From: an uncultured Spirochaetota bacterium
GTDB lineage: Bacteria; Spirochaetota; Spirochaetia; Treponematales; Rectinemataceae
Direction: 5' to 3'
Length of the DNA: 36,960 bases
Assembly (NCBI GenBank): GCA_903821875.1
Contig: CAIJMU010000016.1
Location: forward strand, 1 to 36,960
Both the position numbers and the translations under genes were made by a program. Shown here in pieces: positions 24,015 through 35,248 of this stretch. The notes under the pieces were generated by a model, which was not told the origin of the DNA, did no database searches, and worked only from the letters and a program-made list of their open reading frames with translations. How positions within the stretch are numbered: position 1 is the stretch's first letter; the number at the start of each line of letters is the position of its first letter.

Positions 24015-27000
24015 TTAGGGCGCAATCACACGCCGTATGACAGAGCTGGTTGTATCGGTCACGTAGACCGCAGGACTACCCGAGACGGTTTCGCCAAGGG
24101 CGATAGCGCCTGGATTGAAATACGCTGCGGAGCCGGCACCACCGGTGACTGCGGTGACATTGTACATGCCTCCAGCCAGGCGGTTCCAGGCCAGGGTCGT
24201 CGGGTTGTACCTGAAGACGCAATTCGAGGCATATGCGTTGGAGTAGCTTGTGCTTTTGGGAGTCGCCACGTTCGCGTTCGCAAGGAAGTACAGGTTGGTC
24301 CCGTCATTGGCGAGTCCGTAGTAACCGCTGGTTGTTGCGCGCCACAGGTCGGCTGTCGCATCGCGGCGCAGGTAGCCCATGTCACCGGTCGCGTTGCTAT
24401 TGCTGGCGTTGGCCGGATCGATCGAAAAGAGGTTGCTGCCAGCAGTCGCATAGAGCTTGCCGCCCATGAAGGTCATCGAGTTGACGAAGGATAAGGCGCT
24501 GGAATAGGTCCAGGAACTATCATAGTTGGTCTTTGATGCGGATGGTGCGAGCACCCCTATGAAACCGGTATACGTGTAGTCCTGCGTACTCCTGGCTGAC
24601 CATTGAGCTATATACAGTTTGGTTCCGTCATTGGTCATGGCCTGGGCCGAGACTCCGCCATACATGGTTATGGCCGATGCGATCGCATAGCTGTTCGAGG
24701 GATCGATGGAATAGATGCGGTAGTTGGGCGAACTCGAGCTGTACACATACACATAGAGCTTGCCTGCCATGAAAGTCATCGCCTGGACTTCGGAGAAATA
24801 CGTCGCGGCGGCCGTGCTGGTGAGCACGGTCGTCACGGTGGGAGTGGCGCCCTGCGTGACCTTCCTGATGGCCTGGAAGTAGGAACTCGAGCCACTCTTG
24901 TAATACTCGGCCACGTACAGGCAGGAGTTGGCGCTGTCATAGGCTATGGCATTCGGAATCTGGAAGCTCGCGCTCGTCCCGGATCCATCGGCGACTCCCT
25001 TGGTCCCGACCGTGCCCGCGACGGTCGAAGCGGTCCAGGTTGGCTGCCACTGGGCATAGAGCGTGACGTCAGCGGTGGTGCCGCCCGACGGAAAGCCATT
25101 CTCGGTCGCGCCGTTCACGCCGCTGCCATCGGCCTTGGTGTTCCATCCACCCCATTCCTGGGTCGCCGAAGGAGGCGTGAAGGTCGAAACGGAGGCACCG
25201 ACATAGCCATACGCATAGGAGGGATTGAATCCTTGCTTGGCCATCGCCGCGCCGCTGCCGCCGTTGGCATCGAAGGTGATGAGGTAGCCCCACTGCGCAT
25301 AGGCAATGGGGACAGCGCTTGCATAGACTTGCGTGCCGGCCTGGTAGTAACTGCTGGTGCTGCTGGCCGCAGAGCTCGCGCTCCAACCCAGGAAGGTCTT
25401 GCCCGTAGGAGCCGTGAAGGTGGAGGTCGGCAGGGTTGCCTGCGTCCCGCTCACGACAATCGAAGCCATGGTACCTGTGCCGGTGTTGGCATTGAAGGCC
25501 ACCGTAGAGCCCCACTGCGCGTAAAGCGCCATGTTGGAGCTGAGTCCGGCCGAGATTGTAGCGCCGGCAGCATAGGCGGTGCCCGTCCCGTCGGCAACCG
25601 TGTTCCATCCTCCAAAGGTTTTACCTGAAGGTGCAGTGAAGGTGTTGGTGGAAAGGGTAAGGGCCACGGCAATGACAGCCGTCTGGGAAGCCATGGTTCC
25701 CGATCCGGTATTCGAGTTGAAGCTGACCGTGTAGATGACCGGGAAAACCCACTGCGCGTAGAGGGTCAAGTTGGCTGTCACACCGGTGATCGTCGCTCCT
25801 GCGGTGTATGCGGTACCTGTTCCCGCAGCGACCGTGTTCCAGCCACTTAAGACCTTGCCGGTCGGAGCGATGTATGTGTTGGTGGAAAGCGTCGCCGAGG
25901 CGGCCGAAGCCACGGTCTGCGCGGTCATCGTGCCCGTCCCCGTGTTGGCGTCGAAGGTGATGGTGTAGTTAGTTCCAGTAGATGCGCTGCCCCCCTTCAC
26001 CTTGACCGTGACCGTGCCCTTCGTGGGCGTTGTGCTGGTGGTGCCGGGCTTGGTTACATCGGCCGTGAGCGTCACTGTCGTATCTACCGCCTTGGGGCTA
26101 ACCGCTACGGTACAGGCTGTCGGGGTCTGGGCAACCGTACAGACAGTGGCATCGGAGGAGGTCCATGTAAGGGTGGTGCCCCGATCGCCTAGGACGGGCA
26201 GGGCGAAGCCGTCAGTGATGGCGCTGAGATTGCCTGATGCGGGGGTTGCCGCGAGGGCGCTTGCCACGATATCCGGCAGGGCGTCTAGGTCCTTGGTGAC
26301 CGCAATGTCGGGAGTGACGGGAGGGATGCTGATGGAGATCGCCGCCGGTTGCGTCGTGGGGCTGACGGTCGTCGCACCCTTCTTCTTCTTGACGGTGGGA
26401 GTGAGCGTCGCTGTCGACGCTGCGCTTCCGCTGGGGGTGGTGACTGTCACCTTGCCGGTGCTCTGGTCAAAGGTCACGCCGTCGCCGGTCACTGCCCAGG
26501 TGATTTCAGAGTCGAAGCTGCCCGTCTTCGGCAGCTTGAAACTTCCTGTGACGGCGCTTGCGCTGTCAGCGCCGGAAAAGTCGAGCAGATTGCCGCTGAC
26601 AGCGGTGGCGACTGCGTCCGCCATGGCCTGATCCGTGAGGTCAGAGGCTACGGTAAAATTGAAGTCCTTGGTGGCGCCGTCCGTGGTAGCGGTGGCGTCA
26701 ACCCTGCTGGCCTTGGCTGGAGTGGCCGTCACTGACAGTGTGAGCGTCGAATTAGCGGGGACTGGGTCTGGAAGATTCAGGAAGACCTGTCCTGAGACGG
26801 GATCGATCTTGCTTATGAAGGTGGAACTCGAGGACCAGCTCAGCTTCCATGCCTTATCGGCTGTCATCGTCGGAGCGACGAAAGAAGAGGTCAATGACGT
26901 AGGTGCCTGACCCGCGGCTACTCCCGGAAAGCTGAATTGGCTTAAATCCAGCGCGTCGAGCGACTTCTGGGCAGTGGTGCGTGTATCAGGAGTGCCTGGA

Positions 27001-27089
27001 TCCACCGCCGGCGTGCAGCCTAGACTCAGGGCACTGATAAGCAATGAAAGCAAGCTTATTGAAAGTAGCCTGCTATATTTCCCACGCAT
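24015..27089 (-). CDS. Large lipoprotein: Ig-like stalk, InlB repeats, propeller-like C-terminus
   Basis: This 1024-residue protein starts at 27089 (AGGAGG, then ACAAC, then ATG). The signal MRGKYSRLLSISLLSLLISA ends in lipobox ALSLGC, so Cys25 is lipidated. Residues about 26-385 are Ig-like domains paralogous to those of the SUMF1-like lipoprotein (same CTPAV start, KKKKGAT linker and IPPVTP segment). Four InlB B-type repeats follow (each with a FxxNTGTGTM-like start, GWNT and YAQW). The last ~320 residues resemble an NHL/SMP-30-like propeller: TVAGTVGTKGVADGSG, IPNAIAYDSANSCLYVAEY, GKLYVYVYSS and a final VYVTDTTSSVIRRV. It is probably a surface ligand-binding or adhesion protein. Confidence 0.92.
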   Translation of the reverse strand: MRGKYSRLLSISLLSLLISALSLGCTPAVDPGTPDTRTTAQKSLDALDLSQFSFPGVAAGQAPTSLTSSFVAPTMTADKAWKLSWSSSSTFISKIDPVSGQVFLNLPDPVPANSTLTLSVTATPAKASRVDATATTDGATKDFNFTVASDLTDQAMADAVATAVSGNLLDFSGADSASAVTGSFKLPKTGSFDSEITWAVTGDGVTFDQSTGKVTVTTPSGSAASTATLTPTVKKKKGATTVSPTTQPAAISISIPPVTPDIAVTKDLDALPDIVASALAATPASGNLSAITDGFALPVLGDRGTTLTWTSSDATVCTVAQTPTACTVAVSPKAVDTTVTLTADVTKPGTTSTTPTKGTVTVKVKGGSASTGTNYTITFDANTGTGTMTAQTVASAASATLSTNTYIAPTGKVLSGWNTVAAGTGTAYTAGATITGVTANLTLYAQWVFPVIYTVSFNSNTGSGTMASQTAVIAVALTLSTNTFTAPSGKTFGGWNTVADGTGTAYAAGATISAGLSSNMALYAQWGSTVAFNANTGTGTMASIVVSGTQATLPTSTFTAPTGKTFLGWSASSAASSTSSYYQAGTQVYASAVPIAYAQWGYLITFDANGGSGAAMAKQGFNPSYAYGYVGASVSTFTPPSATQEWGGWNTKADGSGVNGATENGFPSGGTTADVTLYAQWQPTWTASTVAGTVGTKGVADGSGTSASFQIPNAIAYDSANSCLYVAEYYKSGSSSYFQAIRKVTQGATPTVTTVLTSTAAATYFSEVQAMTFMAGKLYVYVYSSSSPNYRIYSIDPSNSYAIASAITMYGGVSAQAMTNDGTKLYIAQWSARSTQDYTYTGFIGVLAPSASKTNYDSSWTYSSALSFVNSMTFMGGKLYATAGSNLFSIDPANASNSNATGDMGYLRRDATADLWRATTSGYYGLANDGTNLYFLANANVATPKSTSYSNAYASNCVFRYNPTTLAWNRLAGGMYNVTAVTGGAGSAAYFNPGAIALGETVSGSPAVYVTDTTSSVIRRVIAP

Positions 27090-27116
27090 GTTGTCCTCCT
27101 ACGAACAATACCCGCT

Positions 27117-27143
27117 CTAAGAAGGATCCTGGTTTTTAGTCAT
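27117..27143 (-). other. Eight-codon relict start upstream of the propeller lipoprotein gene
   Basis: Behind GGAGG and five bases, an ATG at 27143 reads MTKNQDPS and stops. Its first bases (ATG-ACT-AAA-AAC-CAG) match the true start of the SUMF1-like paralogue (ATG-CCT-AAA-ACC-AAT), and its distance to the conserved TATACGAT is identical (25 bases). It is either a dead ancestral start or a short regulatory upstream ORF. Confidence 0.6.
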
Positions 27144-27146
27144 GTG

Positions 27147-27235
27147 ACCCTCCGGTGATCATCGTATATCGAGCCACAAGGCTGCGGAGGAGGGGGAAAC
27201 CCTCATTCCTGCCGATGCTTTCGGCAGGGAAATTT
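27147..27235 (-). promoter_or_regulatory. Conserved leader/promoter region of the propeller lipoprotein gene
   Basis: Homologous to 23283-23375. It contains a perfect hairpin, CCTGCCGA-5-TCGGCAGG (27208-27228), which is imperfect in the paralogue, then GAATGAGGGTTTCCCCC, TATACGAT (27161-27168) and GGAGG. It could be promoter plus activator site or a structured RNA; I cannot match it to a known riboswitch. The remaining 27236-27429 shows nothing certain. Confidence 0.5.
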
Positions 27236-27429
27236 GGGAGCCAATGCTCGGCTCCGCCTCTCACAGGATGGGCGAAATAAGCCTATCCAAGGCCGATGAA
27301 CTTGAAAACGATACTTTATCTCCTCGGTTTTCAGCTTGCATGCACTGTCGTTTCGTGATACCCCATGTGCTACTCTATTCCACTCTGCCGGTATGGAGCC
27401 AAGCAGCTCGCCGGGAAAAAGGCCACAGG

Positions 27430-28082
27430 ATGTCAGGAGCACTACGATTCCTCTCTTCCTCCATAGGCAAGAAACTGCTCATGGCCCTCACGGGCTGCTT
27501 CCTTATCAGTTTCTTGACCTTCCACCTCACGATGAACCTCTTCCTTTTTGCGGGTTCAAACGGAGCGTTCTCGAGCTACGCGGAGTTCCTCGGGACCTAT
27601 CCTGTCGTGCGGCCGATCGAATGGATCCTCTTTGGGGGTTTTATTCTCCATTTCCTCCTCGGCGGTTTTGTGTGGTTCATGAACCGCATGGCGCGGCCGA
27701 AGGCCTATGCGGTCAAGGGGACTTCCAAGACCATCAAGCTCGCCTCAAGGTTGCCCATCTACACCGGTAGCGCCATCCTCGCCTTCCTGGTCTGGCACAT
27801 CATCCAATTCTTCATAGCGAGCCGCTTCGCAGGAGAGACGGTGGACATGTTCCCGCTTGTTGTCGCCGCCTTCAGCCAGCCCCTGATCATCGTCCTCTAT
27901 GAGGTCCTCTTCATCATCCTGGGCTTCCACCTCAAGCACGGCTTCCAGGCCCTCTTCCAGAGCCTGGGGCTCAGGACGCCGAAGTATCGCGGCTTTATCG
28001 ATGCGGTGGGCGTCCTTGTCTGGCTCGTCATCCCCGCGGGCTTTGCCTCGATCCCCCTCGTCATGTACTTCGGAGGCATCAA

Positions 28083-28086
<4 letters not shown>
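27430..28086 (+). CDS. sdhC: Succinate dehydrogenase/fumarate reductase cytochrome b558 subunit
   Basis: The ATG at 27430 gives 218 residues beginning [22 protein letters not shown], the usual start of the single-gene b558-type membrane anchor. A 62-codon upstream extension is not conserved-looking and is rejected; the ribosome site is weak. Five membrane helices are expected, with haem-ligand candidates His32, His74, His123 and His167/His170 ([15 protein letters not shown]). It anchors the A and B subunits and passes electrons to or from quinone through two haems. The stop overlaps the flavoprotein start (ATGA). Confidence 0.93.
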
Positions 28087-29996
<1,910 letters not shown>

Positions 29997-30007
29997 GGGG
30001 CCGGAAC

Positions 30008-30751
30008 ATGGACTTCAAACTCAGGGTCTGGAGACAGAAAAACCGCGGCGACAAGGGCCGCTTTGAAACCTACGAGGCCAAGGGCATTTCCTCGGAGGCC
30101 TCGGTGCTCGAGATGCTCGATGTCGTGAATCGGGGACTGGTTGCCGTCGGCAAGGATGCCATCGCCTTCGACCACGATTGCCGTGAGGGCATCTGCGGCA
30201 GCTGTGGCATCGTCATCAACGGCGGTGTGCACGGTCCCTTCGAGCACAACACCACCTGCGAACTCCGCATGCGGCGCTTCAGCGACGGGGATACCATCAC
30301 AATTGAACCCTTCCGCGTCAGGGCCTTCCCGATCATAAAGGACCTCGTCGTGGACCGCACCGCCTTCGACCGCATCATGCAGGCTGGCGGCTACGTCACG
30401 GTGAAGACCGGACAGGCGCCCGAAGCCAACAACATCGCAGTTCCCAAGAAGATAGCGGACGAGGCCATGGACGCTGCCCAGTGCGTCGGCTGCGGAGCCT
30501 GCGCGGCTACCTGCCCCAACGGCAGTGCCATGCTTTTCGTGGCCGCCAAGGTCTCCCAGCTCGCGCTCCTTCCCCAGGGCAAGGCCGAGCGGAAGGAACG
30601 CGTGCTTTCCATGGTCGCCCAGATGGACAAGGAAGGCTTCGGCGCCTGCTCGAACAGCTATGCCTGTGAGGCCAAGTGCCCAAAGAGCGTGTCGGTGTCG
30701 CATATCGCGCGGATGAACCGCGAATTCCTCCGCGCCGGTTTCGGATCATGA
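30008..30751 (+). CDS. sdhB: Succinate dehydrogenase/fumarate reductase iron-sulfur subunit
   Basis: The start at 30008 (GGGG upstream) gives 247 residues. The [2Fe-2S] ligands are Cys58, Cys63, Cys66 and Cys84 ([12 protein letters not shown] ... NTTC). The C-terminal ferredoxin half has Cys159, Cys162, Cys165 and Cys169 ([13 protein letters not shown]), then Cys214, Cys220 and Cys224 for the [3Fe-4S]/[4Fe-4S] clusters. It is 11 bp after sdhA and 10 bp before sucC, so the five genes sdhCAB-sucCD form one transcription unit that links succinyl-CoA, succinate and fumarate. Confidence 0.96.
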   Translation: MDFKLRVWRQKNRGDKGRFETYEAKGISSEASVLEMLDVVNRGLVAVGKDAIAFDHDCREGICGSCGIVINGGVHGPFEHNTTCELRMRRFSDGDTITIEPFRVRAFPIIKDLVVDRTAFDRIMQAGGYVTVKTGQAPEANNIAVPKKIADEAMDAAQCVGCGACAATCPNGSAMLFVAAKVSQLALLPQGKAERKERVLSMVAQMDKEGFGACSNSYACEAKCPKSVSVSHIARMNREFLRAGFGS

Positions 30752-30761
30752 GGGGTCAGTC

Positions 30762-31925
30762 ATGAAGATACACGAGTACCAGGGCAAGGAACTCTTTGCG
30801 AAGTACGGAGTTCCGGTGCCAAAAGGCGGCTCGGCCTTCGATGTGGAGAGTGCCGTAAAGGTCGCCGAGTCCATCGGAAGCTGGCCTGTGGTCGTGAAGG
30901 CGCAGATCCACGCGGGCGGCCGCGGCAAGGGTGGAGGCGTCAAGCTCGCCAAGAACATCGATGAGGCGAGGGCGCACATCAAGGATATCCTCGGCATGAC
31001 CCTCGTGACCAAGCAGACCGGTCCCAAGGGGCGCCTTGTCAAGCGCCTCCTCGTGGAGGCGGGCTGCAACATCGAGCGGGAGCTCTACCTCGGCATCCTG
31101 CCCGACCGCGAGACGGGCATGCACCTGATCATGGCCAGCGCGGCTGGCGGCATGGAGATCGAGGAAGTCGCCGAGCACAGCCCCGAGAAGATCGTCAAGG
31201 TCTACGTAGACCCTTCTTCGGGACTGCTGGACTTCCAGGCCCGCGAAGTGGCTGTCGGCCTCGGGCTACCAGCTGCCGCCACAAGGCAGTTCCTCACAAT
31301 GCTGAAGAACCTCTTCCGTCTCTACCTCGATTACGACGCTTCCATGGTCGAGATCAATCCCCTCGTACTGACTGCCGACAACCAGGTGCTCGCGCTCGAC
31401 GCCAAGATCGATGTCGATTCCAACTCCCTGTACCGGCACCCCGATATTCTCGAATATCGGGATGTCGAGGAGGAGGATCCCCACGAGGTCGAGGCCTTCA
31501 AGTACGACCTGGCCTACATCAAGCTTGACGGCGGCAACGTGGGCAACCTCGTCAACGGGGCGGGCCTCGCCATGGCCACGATGGACGCCATCAAGGCAGC
31601 GGGGGCGGTTCCGGCCAACTTCCTTGACGTCGGCGGTGGCGCCAACGCCGAGAAGATCGCCAACGCATTCCGCATCCTTTTGTCCGACTCCAATATCAAG
31701 GGAATACTGATCAACATTTTCGGAGGAATCCTCCGCTGCGACACCCTGGCCAATGGCGTCGTGCAGGCAGCCAAGGCGACAGAGCTCTCCGTGCCCCTGG
31801 TGGTCCGCATGGAAGGCACCAATGTCGAGGAGGGCCGGCGCATCCTGGCGGAATCCGGCCTCAAGATGACCACGGCCACCACCCTGACCGATGCCGCGCA
31901 GAAGATTGCCGCGGCCGTCAAGTAA
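30762..31925 (+). CDS. sucC: Succinyl-CoA synthetase beta subunit
   Basis: This 387-residue ATP-grasp protein has the family N-terminus [20 protein letters not shown]. The nucleotide-binding segment [20 protein letters not shown] and the C-terminal [16 protein letters not shown] block follow. The length equals that of the E. coli subunit (388). With SucD it interconverts succinyl-CoA plus ADP/GDP and succinate plus nucleoside triphosphate. GAGGGG lies six bases before the ATG. Its place right after sdhB suggests a succinate-centred branch. Confidence 0.97.
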   Translation: MKIHEYQGKELFAKYGVPVPKGGSAFDVESAVKVAESIGSWPVVVKAQIHAGGRGKGGGVKLAKNIDEARAHIKDILGMTLVTKQTGPKGRLVKRLLVEAGCNIERELYLGILPDRETGMHLIMASAAGGMEIEEVAEHSPEKIVKVYVDPSSGLLDFQAREVAVGLGLPAAATRQFLTMLKNLFRLYLDYDASMVEINPLVLTADNQVLALDAKIDVDSNSLYRHPDILEYRDVEEEDPHEVEAFKYDLAYIKLDGGNVGNLVNGAGLAMATMDAIKAAGAVPANFLDVGGGANAEKIANAFRILLSDSNIKGILINIFGGILRCDTLANGVVQAAKATELSVPLVVRMEGTNVEEGRRILAESGLKMTTATTLTDAAQKIAAAVK

Positions 31926-31943
31926 GATGAGAGGGAAGCAACT

Positions 31944-32816
31944 ATGAGCATCTTCACCAAGGAACCCGTGCGCCTCATCGTCCAGGGCATCACCGGCAAG
32001 GACGGATTTTTCCACACGCAGAAGTGCGCCGAATACGGCACCAATGTAGCCGGCGGCGTCACCCCCGGGAAGGGCGGCGAAAAGGCCGGCGACTGGCCAA
32101 TCTACAACTCCGTGCGCGAAGCCCGGACAGCCACCAAAGCCAATGCCACAATGATATTCGTGCCGCCGGCCTTCGCCGCTGACGCTATCATGGAAGCCGC
32201 CGAGGCAGGCATCGAACTGATCGTGTGTATCACCGAGGGCATCCCGATCATGGATATGATGCGGGCCAAGCGCTTCCTTGCCGACAAGAAGAGCCGCCTC
32301 ATCGGTCCCAATTGCCCTGGTATCATTACCCCCGGTGAGTACAAGATCGGCATCCAGCCGGGCTTTATTCACACCCCCGGTGGCCCCATCGGCGTCGTCT
32401 CGCGTTCAGGCACCCTCACCTATGAGTCGGTCTATGCCCTAACCCAGGCGGGCTATGGCCAGACCACCTGCGTCGGTATCGGCGGCGACCCCGTCAACGG
32501 CACAAACTTCATAGACTGCCTCGAGGCCTTCAACGCCGACGCGAAAACTACCGGCATCGTGATGGTCGGCGAAATCGGCGGCAACAACGAGGAAAAGGCC
32601 GCAGCCTACATCAAGGCGAACATAAAGAAACCAGTAATTGGTTTTATCGCGGGAATCACTGCCCCGCCCGGCCGTCGCATGGGCCACGCAGGCGCCATCG
32701 TGAGCGGCAACTCAGGCACGGGGCAGGGCAAGCTCACGGCATTCCGGGAGAATGGTATAGTCGTCTGCGAAAACCTCGGGGAGCTGGGGGCGATAGCGAA
32801 GAGGACTTTCGGGTAG
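31944..32816 (+). CDS. sucD: Succinyl-CoA synthetase alpha subunit
   Basis: This 290-residue subunit has the CoA-binding Rossmann part ([14 protein letters not shown]) and the conserved [12 protein letters not shown]. The phosphohistidine is His248 in [12 protein letters not shown]. It partners the SucC subunit 18 bp upstream; AGAGGGAAG precedes the ATG. The downstream gap of 82 bp holds no clear terminator. Confidence 0.97.
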   Translation: MSIFTKEPVRLIVQGITGKDGFFHTQKCAEYGTNVAGGVTPGKGGEKAGDWPIYNSVREARTATKANATMIFVPPAFAADAIMEAAEAGIELIVCITEGIPIMDMMRAKRFLADKKSRLIGPNCPGIITPGEYKIGIQPGFIHTPGGPIGVVSRSGTLTYESVYALTQAGYGQTTCVGIGGDPVNGTNFIDCLEAFNADAKTTGIVMVGEIGGNNEEKAAAYIKANIKKPVIGFIAGITAPPGRRMGHAGAIVSGNSGTGQGKLTAFRENGIVVCENLGELGAIAKRTFG

Positions 32817-32898
32817 CAGGAATATGCTCTGCTGATGGGGGGCGGTTCCTTTGGCCCGATCCAAGTGGGGAATCCCTTTGCGTCTTAGGAGCTCCTCC

Positions 32899-34017
32899 AT
32901 GAAGGATGTCTACGAAAGCCTCGCCCTCTTTCTCGACCGACTGCCAGCCGGTTATCCGGCTGCGCCCGGCGGCGTGGAGCTCAGGATACTCAGGAAGCTT
33001 TTCACAGAGGAAGAGGCTGCCCTCTTCATGCATCTCAGCCTCCTTGCGGAGCGGGCGAGGGTCCTGGCTTTCAGGGCCAGGATGCAAGAGGCAGAGGTTT
33101 CCACCTTCCTCGGCAGGATGGCCCGGAAGGGGCTGATCTCAGTGCACAAGGAAAGGGATGGCAGCGACAGCTTTTCGGTGAACCAGTACGTTGTCGGCTT
33201 CATGGAGGAGCAGGTCGACCGCTTCGACCGCGAGCTGGCAGAGCTTGCCGAAGAGTACAACCCGACCTTCTTCAGGGAGGGACCCTGGAAAGCCGTCCCC
33301 CAGATGCGGACAATACCAATTGGTATAAATATCCCCCTGGAATACGCCGTCATGCCCTACGAGAGGGCCGAGGATATCGTTCGCGCGCACGGCCGCTTCG
33401 CTGTCAGGAACTGCGTCTGTCGCCAGGAGCACGCGCTCCTGGGCGAGGGCTGCGGGAAGCCCCTCGACATGTGTCTGTCCTTCGATGAGGGGGCCGACGC
33501 GTCCATAGCTTCCGGCCGGGCGCGCGCCATCTCGATGGAGGAGGCACTCGACATATTCAAGCGGGCCGACGAGGCAGGCCTGGTCCTCCAGCCATCCAAC
33601 TCCCGGGACCCTATCTTCATCTGCGCCTGCTGTGGATGCTGCTGCGGTGTGCTCCGCGGAATCAGGCAGTTCGACAAGCCGGCCGACCTCGTGGCCAATG
33701 CCTTCATAGTTAGTCACGATGCGGATTCCTGCACTGTCTGCGGGATCTGCCTCGAGCGCTGCCAGATGGATGCCATCACCCTGGTCGGCGGGGCAATCTC
33801 CCTGAACGCAGACCGCTGCATAGGCTGCAGCCTCTGCGTCAGCACTTGCGCACCCGGGGCCTTGAAACTGCGCCGGAAGGCAGCGGCCCCTGCCATTCCC
33901 AGGGATACTGTGAGCAATTACCTCAAGCTGGCTTCCGCGAGGAGCTGGCTCGGGATGCTCCGCATGGCGGGCATGGTCGTCAAGTCGAAGGTGGACCGCT
34001 TCCTTTCGAGGCTTTAA
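32899..34017 (+). CDS. Cysteine-rich 4Fe-4S protein with possible N-terminal winged helix
   Basis: The ATG at 32899 (AGGAG seven bases upstream) gives 372 residues; a TTG at 32851 is less likely. Residues about 25-95 look like a winged-helix domain (ILRKLFTEEEAALFMHL ... EVSTFLGRMARKGLI). A central region has Cys172, Cys174, Cys185 and Cys192 (NCVCRQEHAL ... GKPLDMCLSF), then a dense CACCGCCCG run at residues 242-250. The C-terminus is a two-cluster ferredoxin (Cys278-Cys288 and Cys307-Cys317). Related proteins occur in anaerobes without a proven role. Plausible jobs are electron transfer or an iron-sulfur redox sensor. Confidence 0.8.
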   Translation: MKDVYESLALFLDRLPAGYPAAPGGVELRILRKLFTEEEAALFMHLSLLAERARVLAFRARMQEAEVSTFLGRMARKGLISVHKERDGSDSFSVNQYVVGFMEEQVDRFDRELAELAEEYNPTFFREGPWKAVPQMRTIPIGINIPLEYAVMPYERAEDIVRAHGRFAVRNCVCRQEHALLGEGCGKPLDMCLSFDEGADASIASGRARAISMEEALDIFKRADEAGLVLQPSNSRDPIFICACCGCCCGVLRGIRQFDKPADLVANAFIVSHDADSCTVCGICLERCQMDAITLVGGAISLNADRCIGCSLCVSTCAPGALKLRRKAAAPAIPRDTVSNYLKLASARSWLGMLRMAGMVVKSKVDRFLSRL

Positions 34018-34087
34018 TGCCCTGCCGCGTGGCCTTCCACTATGCCCAAGGGAGCATCAGAGTACATACTGTCCATAGGGGGAAGTC

Positions 34088-34522
34088 ATGCGGGTTAGCC
34101 TTGTTTATATTCCGGCGGGAGACGCACGGGCGATCGCCTCCATGGCAAAGGCCATGGCGAGGGCCTTCGAGGCGAAGGGCCATGAAGTCGAGGTCCTCGA
34201 GGGCGCACGGGGAGTATCCCCCCGCTTCAGTGCCGCCGATTACCTGGTCCTGGGGGTCGAGGGCCTGGGTTTCCGAGGCAAGCTTCCTCCCCGGCTGGCC
34301 GAGCTCCTCGCCCAGTCAGGCGGAATGACGGGAAAGCGCGGCATGGCCTTTGTACGGAAACGTGGCTTCTTTAGCCAGAAGACCCTCGCGCTGCTCATGA
34401 AATCCATGGAAGCCCAGGGCATGAACGTCAATTATGGGGAATTGCTCGCATCAACGGCGGAGGCAGAGGTTGCTGGCCGGGCAGCGCCTGTGGAGAGGCC
34501 GGAAAGGCCTATCTCCAGCTGA
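34088..34522 (+). CDS. Small flavodoxin-like protein
   Basis: This 144-residue protein begins MRVSLVYIPAGDARAIASMAKAMARAFEAKGHEVEVLEG, resembling the first strand-loop-helix of a flavodoxin, though the phosphate loop is atypical (PAGDARA in place of S/T-rich). YLVLGVEGLGFRGKLPP occupies the second flavin-loop position. GGGGGAAG precedes the ATG. It follows the Fe-S protein by 70 bp on the same strand and may be a redox partner. The 3' end overlaps the broken nitroreductase on the other strand by 14 bp. Confidence 0.65.
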   Translation: MRVSLVYIPAGDARAIASMAKAMARAFEAKGHEVEVLEGARGVSPRFSAADYLVLGVEGLGFRGKLPPRLAELLAQSGGMTGKRGMAFVRKRGFFSQKTLALLMKSMEAQGMNVNYGELLASTAEAEVAGRAAPVERPERPISS

Positions 34523-35032
34523 CCTGCAGGGCATTCCGGTCGGGGAGCCGCTGGTAGCGATAGGTCGGCACTCCGACCATAAGCCCTCCTGTGACGCATG
34601 ACTTTTCCGGGATGGCCAGTATGTCGAGGAGGGGAGTGTAGCAGGAACTCGTGCAGGACTCCACGAAACCGGTCCAGCAGCTTCCAAGGCCGAGGCTCGG
34701 TGCGAGGAGCTCGGCATAGGCCAGGGCGAAGTGGCTGTTGTCCCTGCCCCGCGGCAGGAAGGCCTTGAGACTCGTTGCGAGGATGAGGCAGGGGGCGCCG
34801 CGGAGGATCGTGTCCAGGCCGAGTTCGCGGTGCCGCCTGACCGTGCGGTGTAGCAGGCTGCCGAGGGGGCACCTGAGCCTATGAGGCCTTCCATCCTCGC
34901 GATGGTCGCTGCGGTGATTGCGTCCAGGGTCGCCGGGTCGTCGATGACGAGGTAGGAAACCCGCTGCATGTTGCTGCCCGTCGGCGCGAGGCGACCGTGC
35001 TTCCCAGTGTGATGTTTTTTAGGCTGGACTGC
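34509..35032 (-). pseudogene. Nitroreductase-family gene, truncated and frameshifted
   Basis: One minus-strand frame reads RLAPTGSNMQRVSYLVIDDP (about 34999 downward) and continues TLDAITAATIARMEGLIG. Near 34861-34880, around a C5 run, the match jumps frame and continues LRGAPCLILATSLKAFLP, RDNSHFALAYAELLAPSLGLG and SCWTGFVES to a stop at 34509-34511. Both parts are typical FMN-dependent nitroreductase. The N-terminal RRSxRxF segment is missing and a stop precedes at about 35033. It is probably a pseudogene; a sequencing indel could explain the shift but not the missing start. Confidence 0.75.
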
Positions 35033-35211
35033 CTAGACCATGGTGTTTTTGCCGCCTTTGCGCAGGGCAGAACGCGAAACCGGAAGATTGTAGAATTGTT
35101 TAAATCATAATTATTGCGATAATTGCCCTGTCGCGATATGCGAGGGCAGTACCATCCCCTGATTGACTGTCCATGGCATTTTTCGATTTCCCTGACATCG
35201 CCGAGGGGAAT

Positions 35212-35238
35212 TTGACAGACCCTTTTCTGGCCTATAGA
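35212..35238 (+). promoter_or_regulatory. Promoter of the diguanylate cyclase gene
   Basis: TTGACA (35212-35217) and TATAGA (35233-35238) are good hexamers but only 15 bp apart. The ATG at 35249 is ten bases after the -10, leaving a leader of only a few bases. The rest of the 35033-35211 gap shows no gene. Confidence 0.5.
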
Positions 35239-35248
35239 CTTAGGCCTC

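Noticed and set aside
24603-25628. 341-codon open frame opposite the propeller lipoprotein gene
   Set aside because: Gly/Arg/His-rich shadow of the true gene, which has lipobox, repeats, start site and terminator on the other strand.
27244-27429. 62-codon N-terminal extension of the cytochrome b subunit
   Set aside because: It has no membrane or family character; [15 protein letters not shown] is the normal family start.
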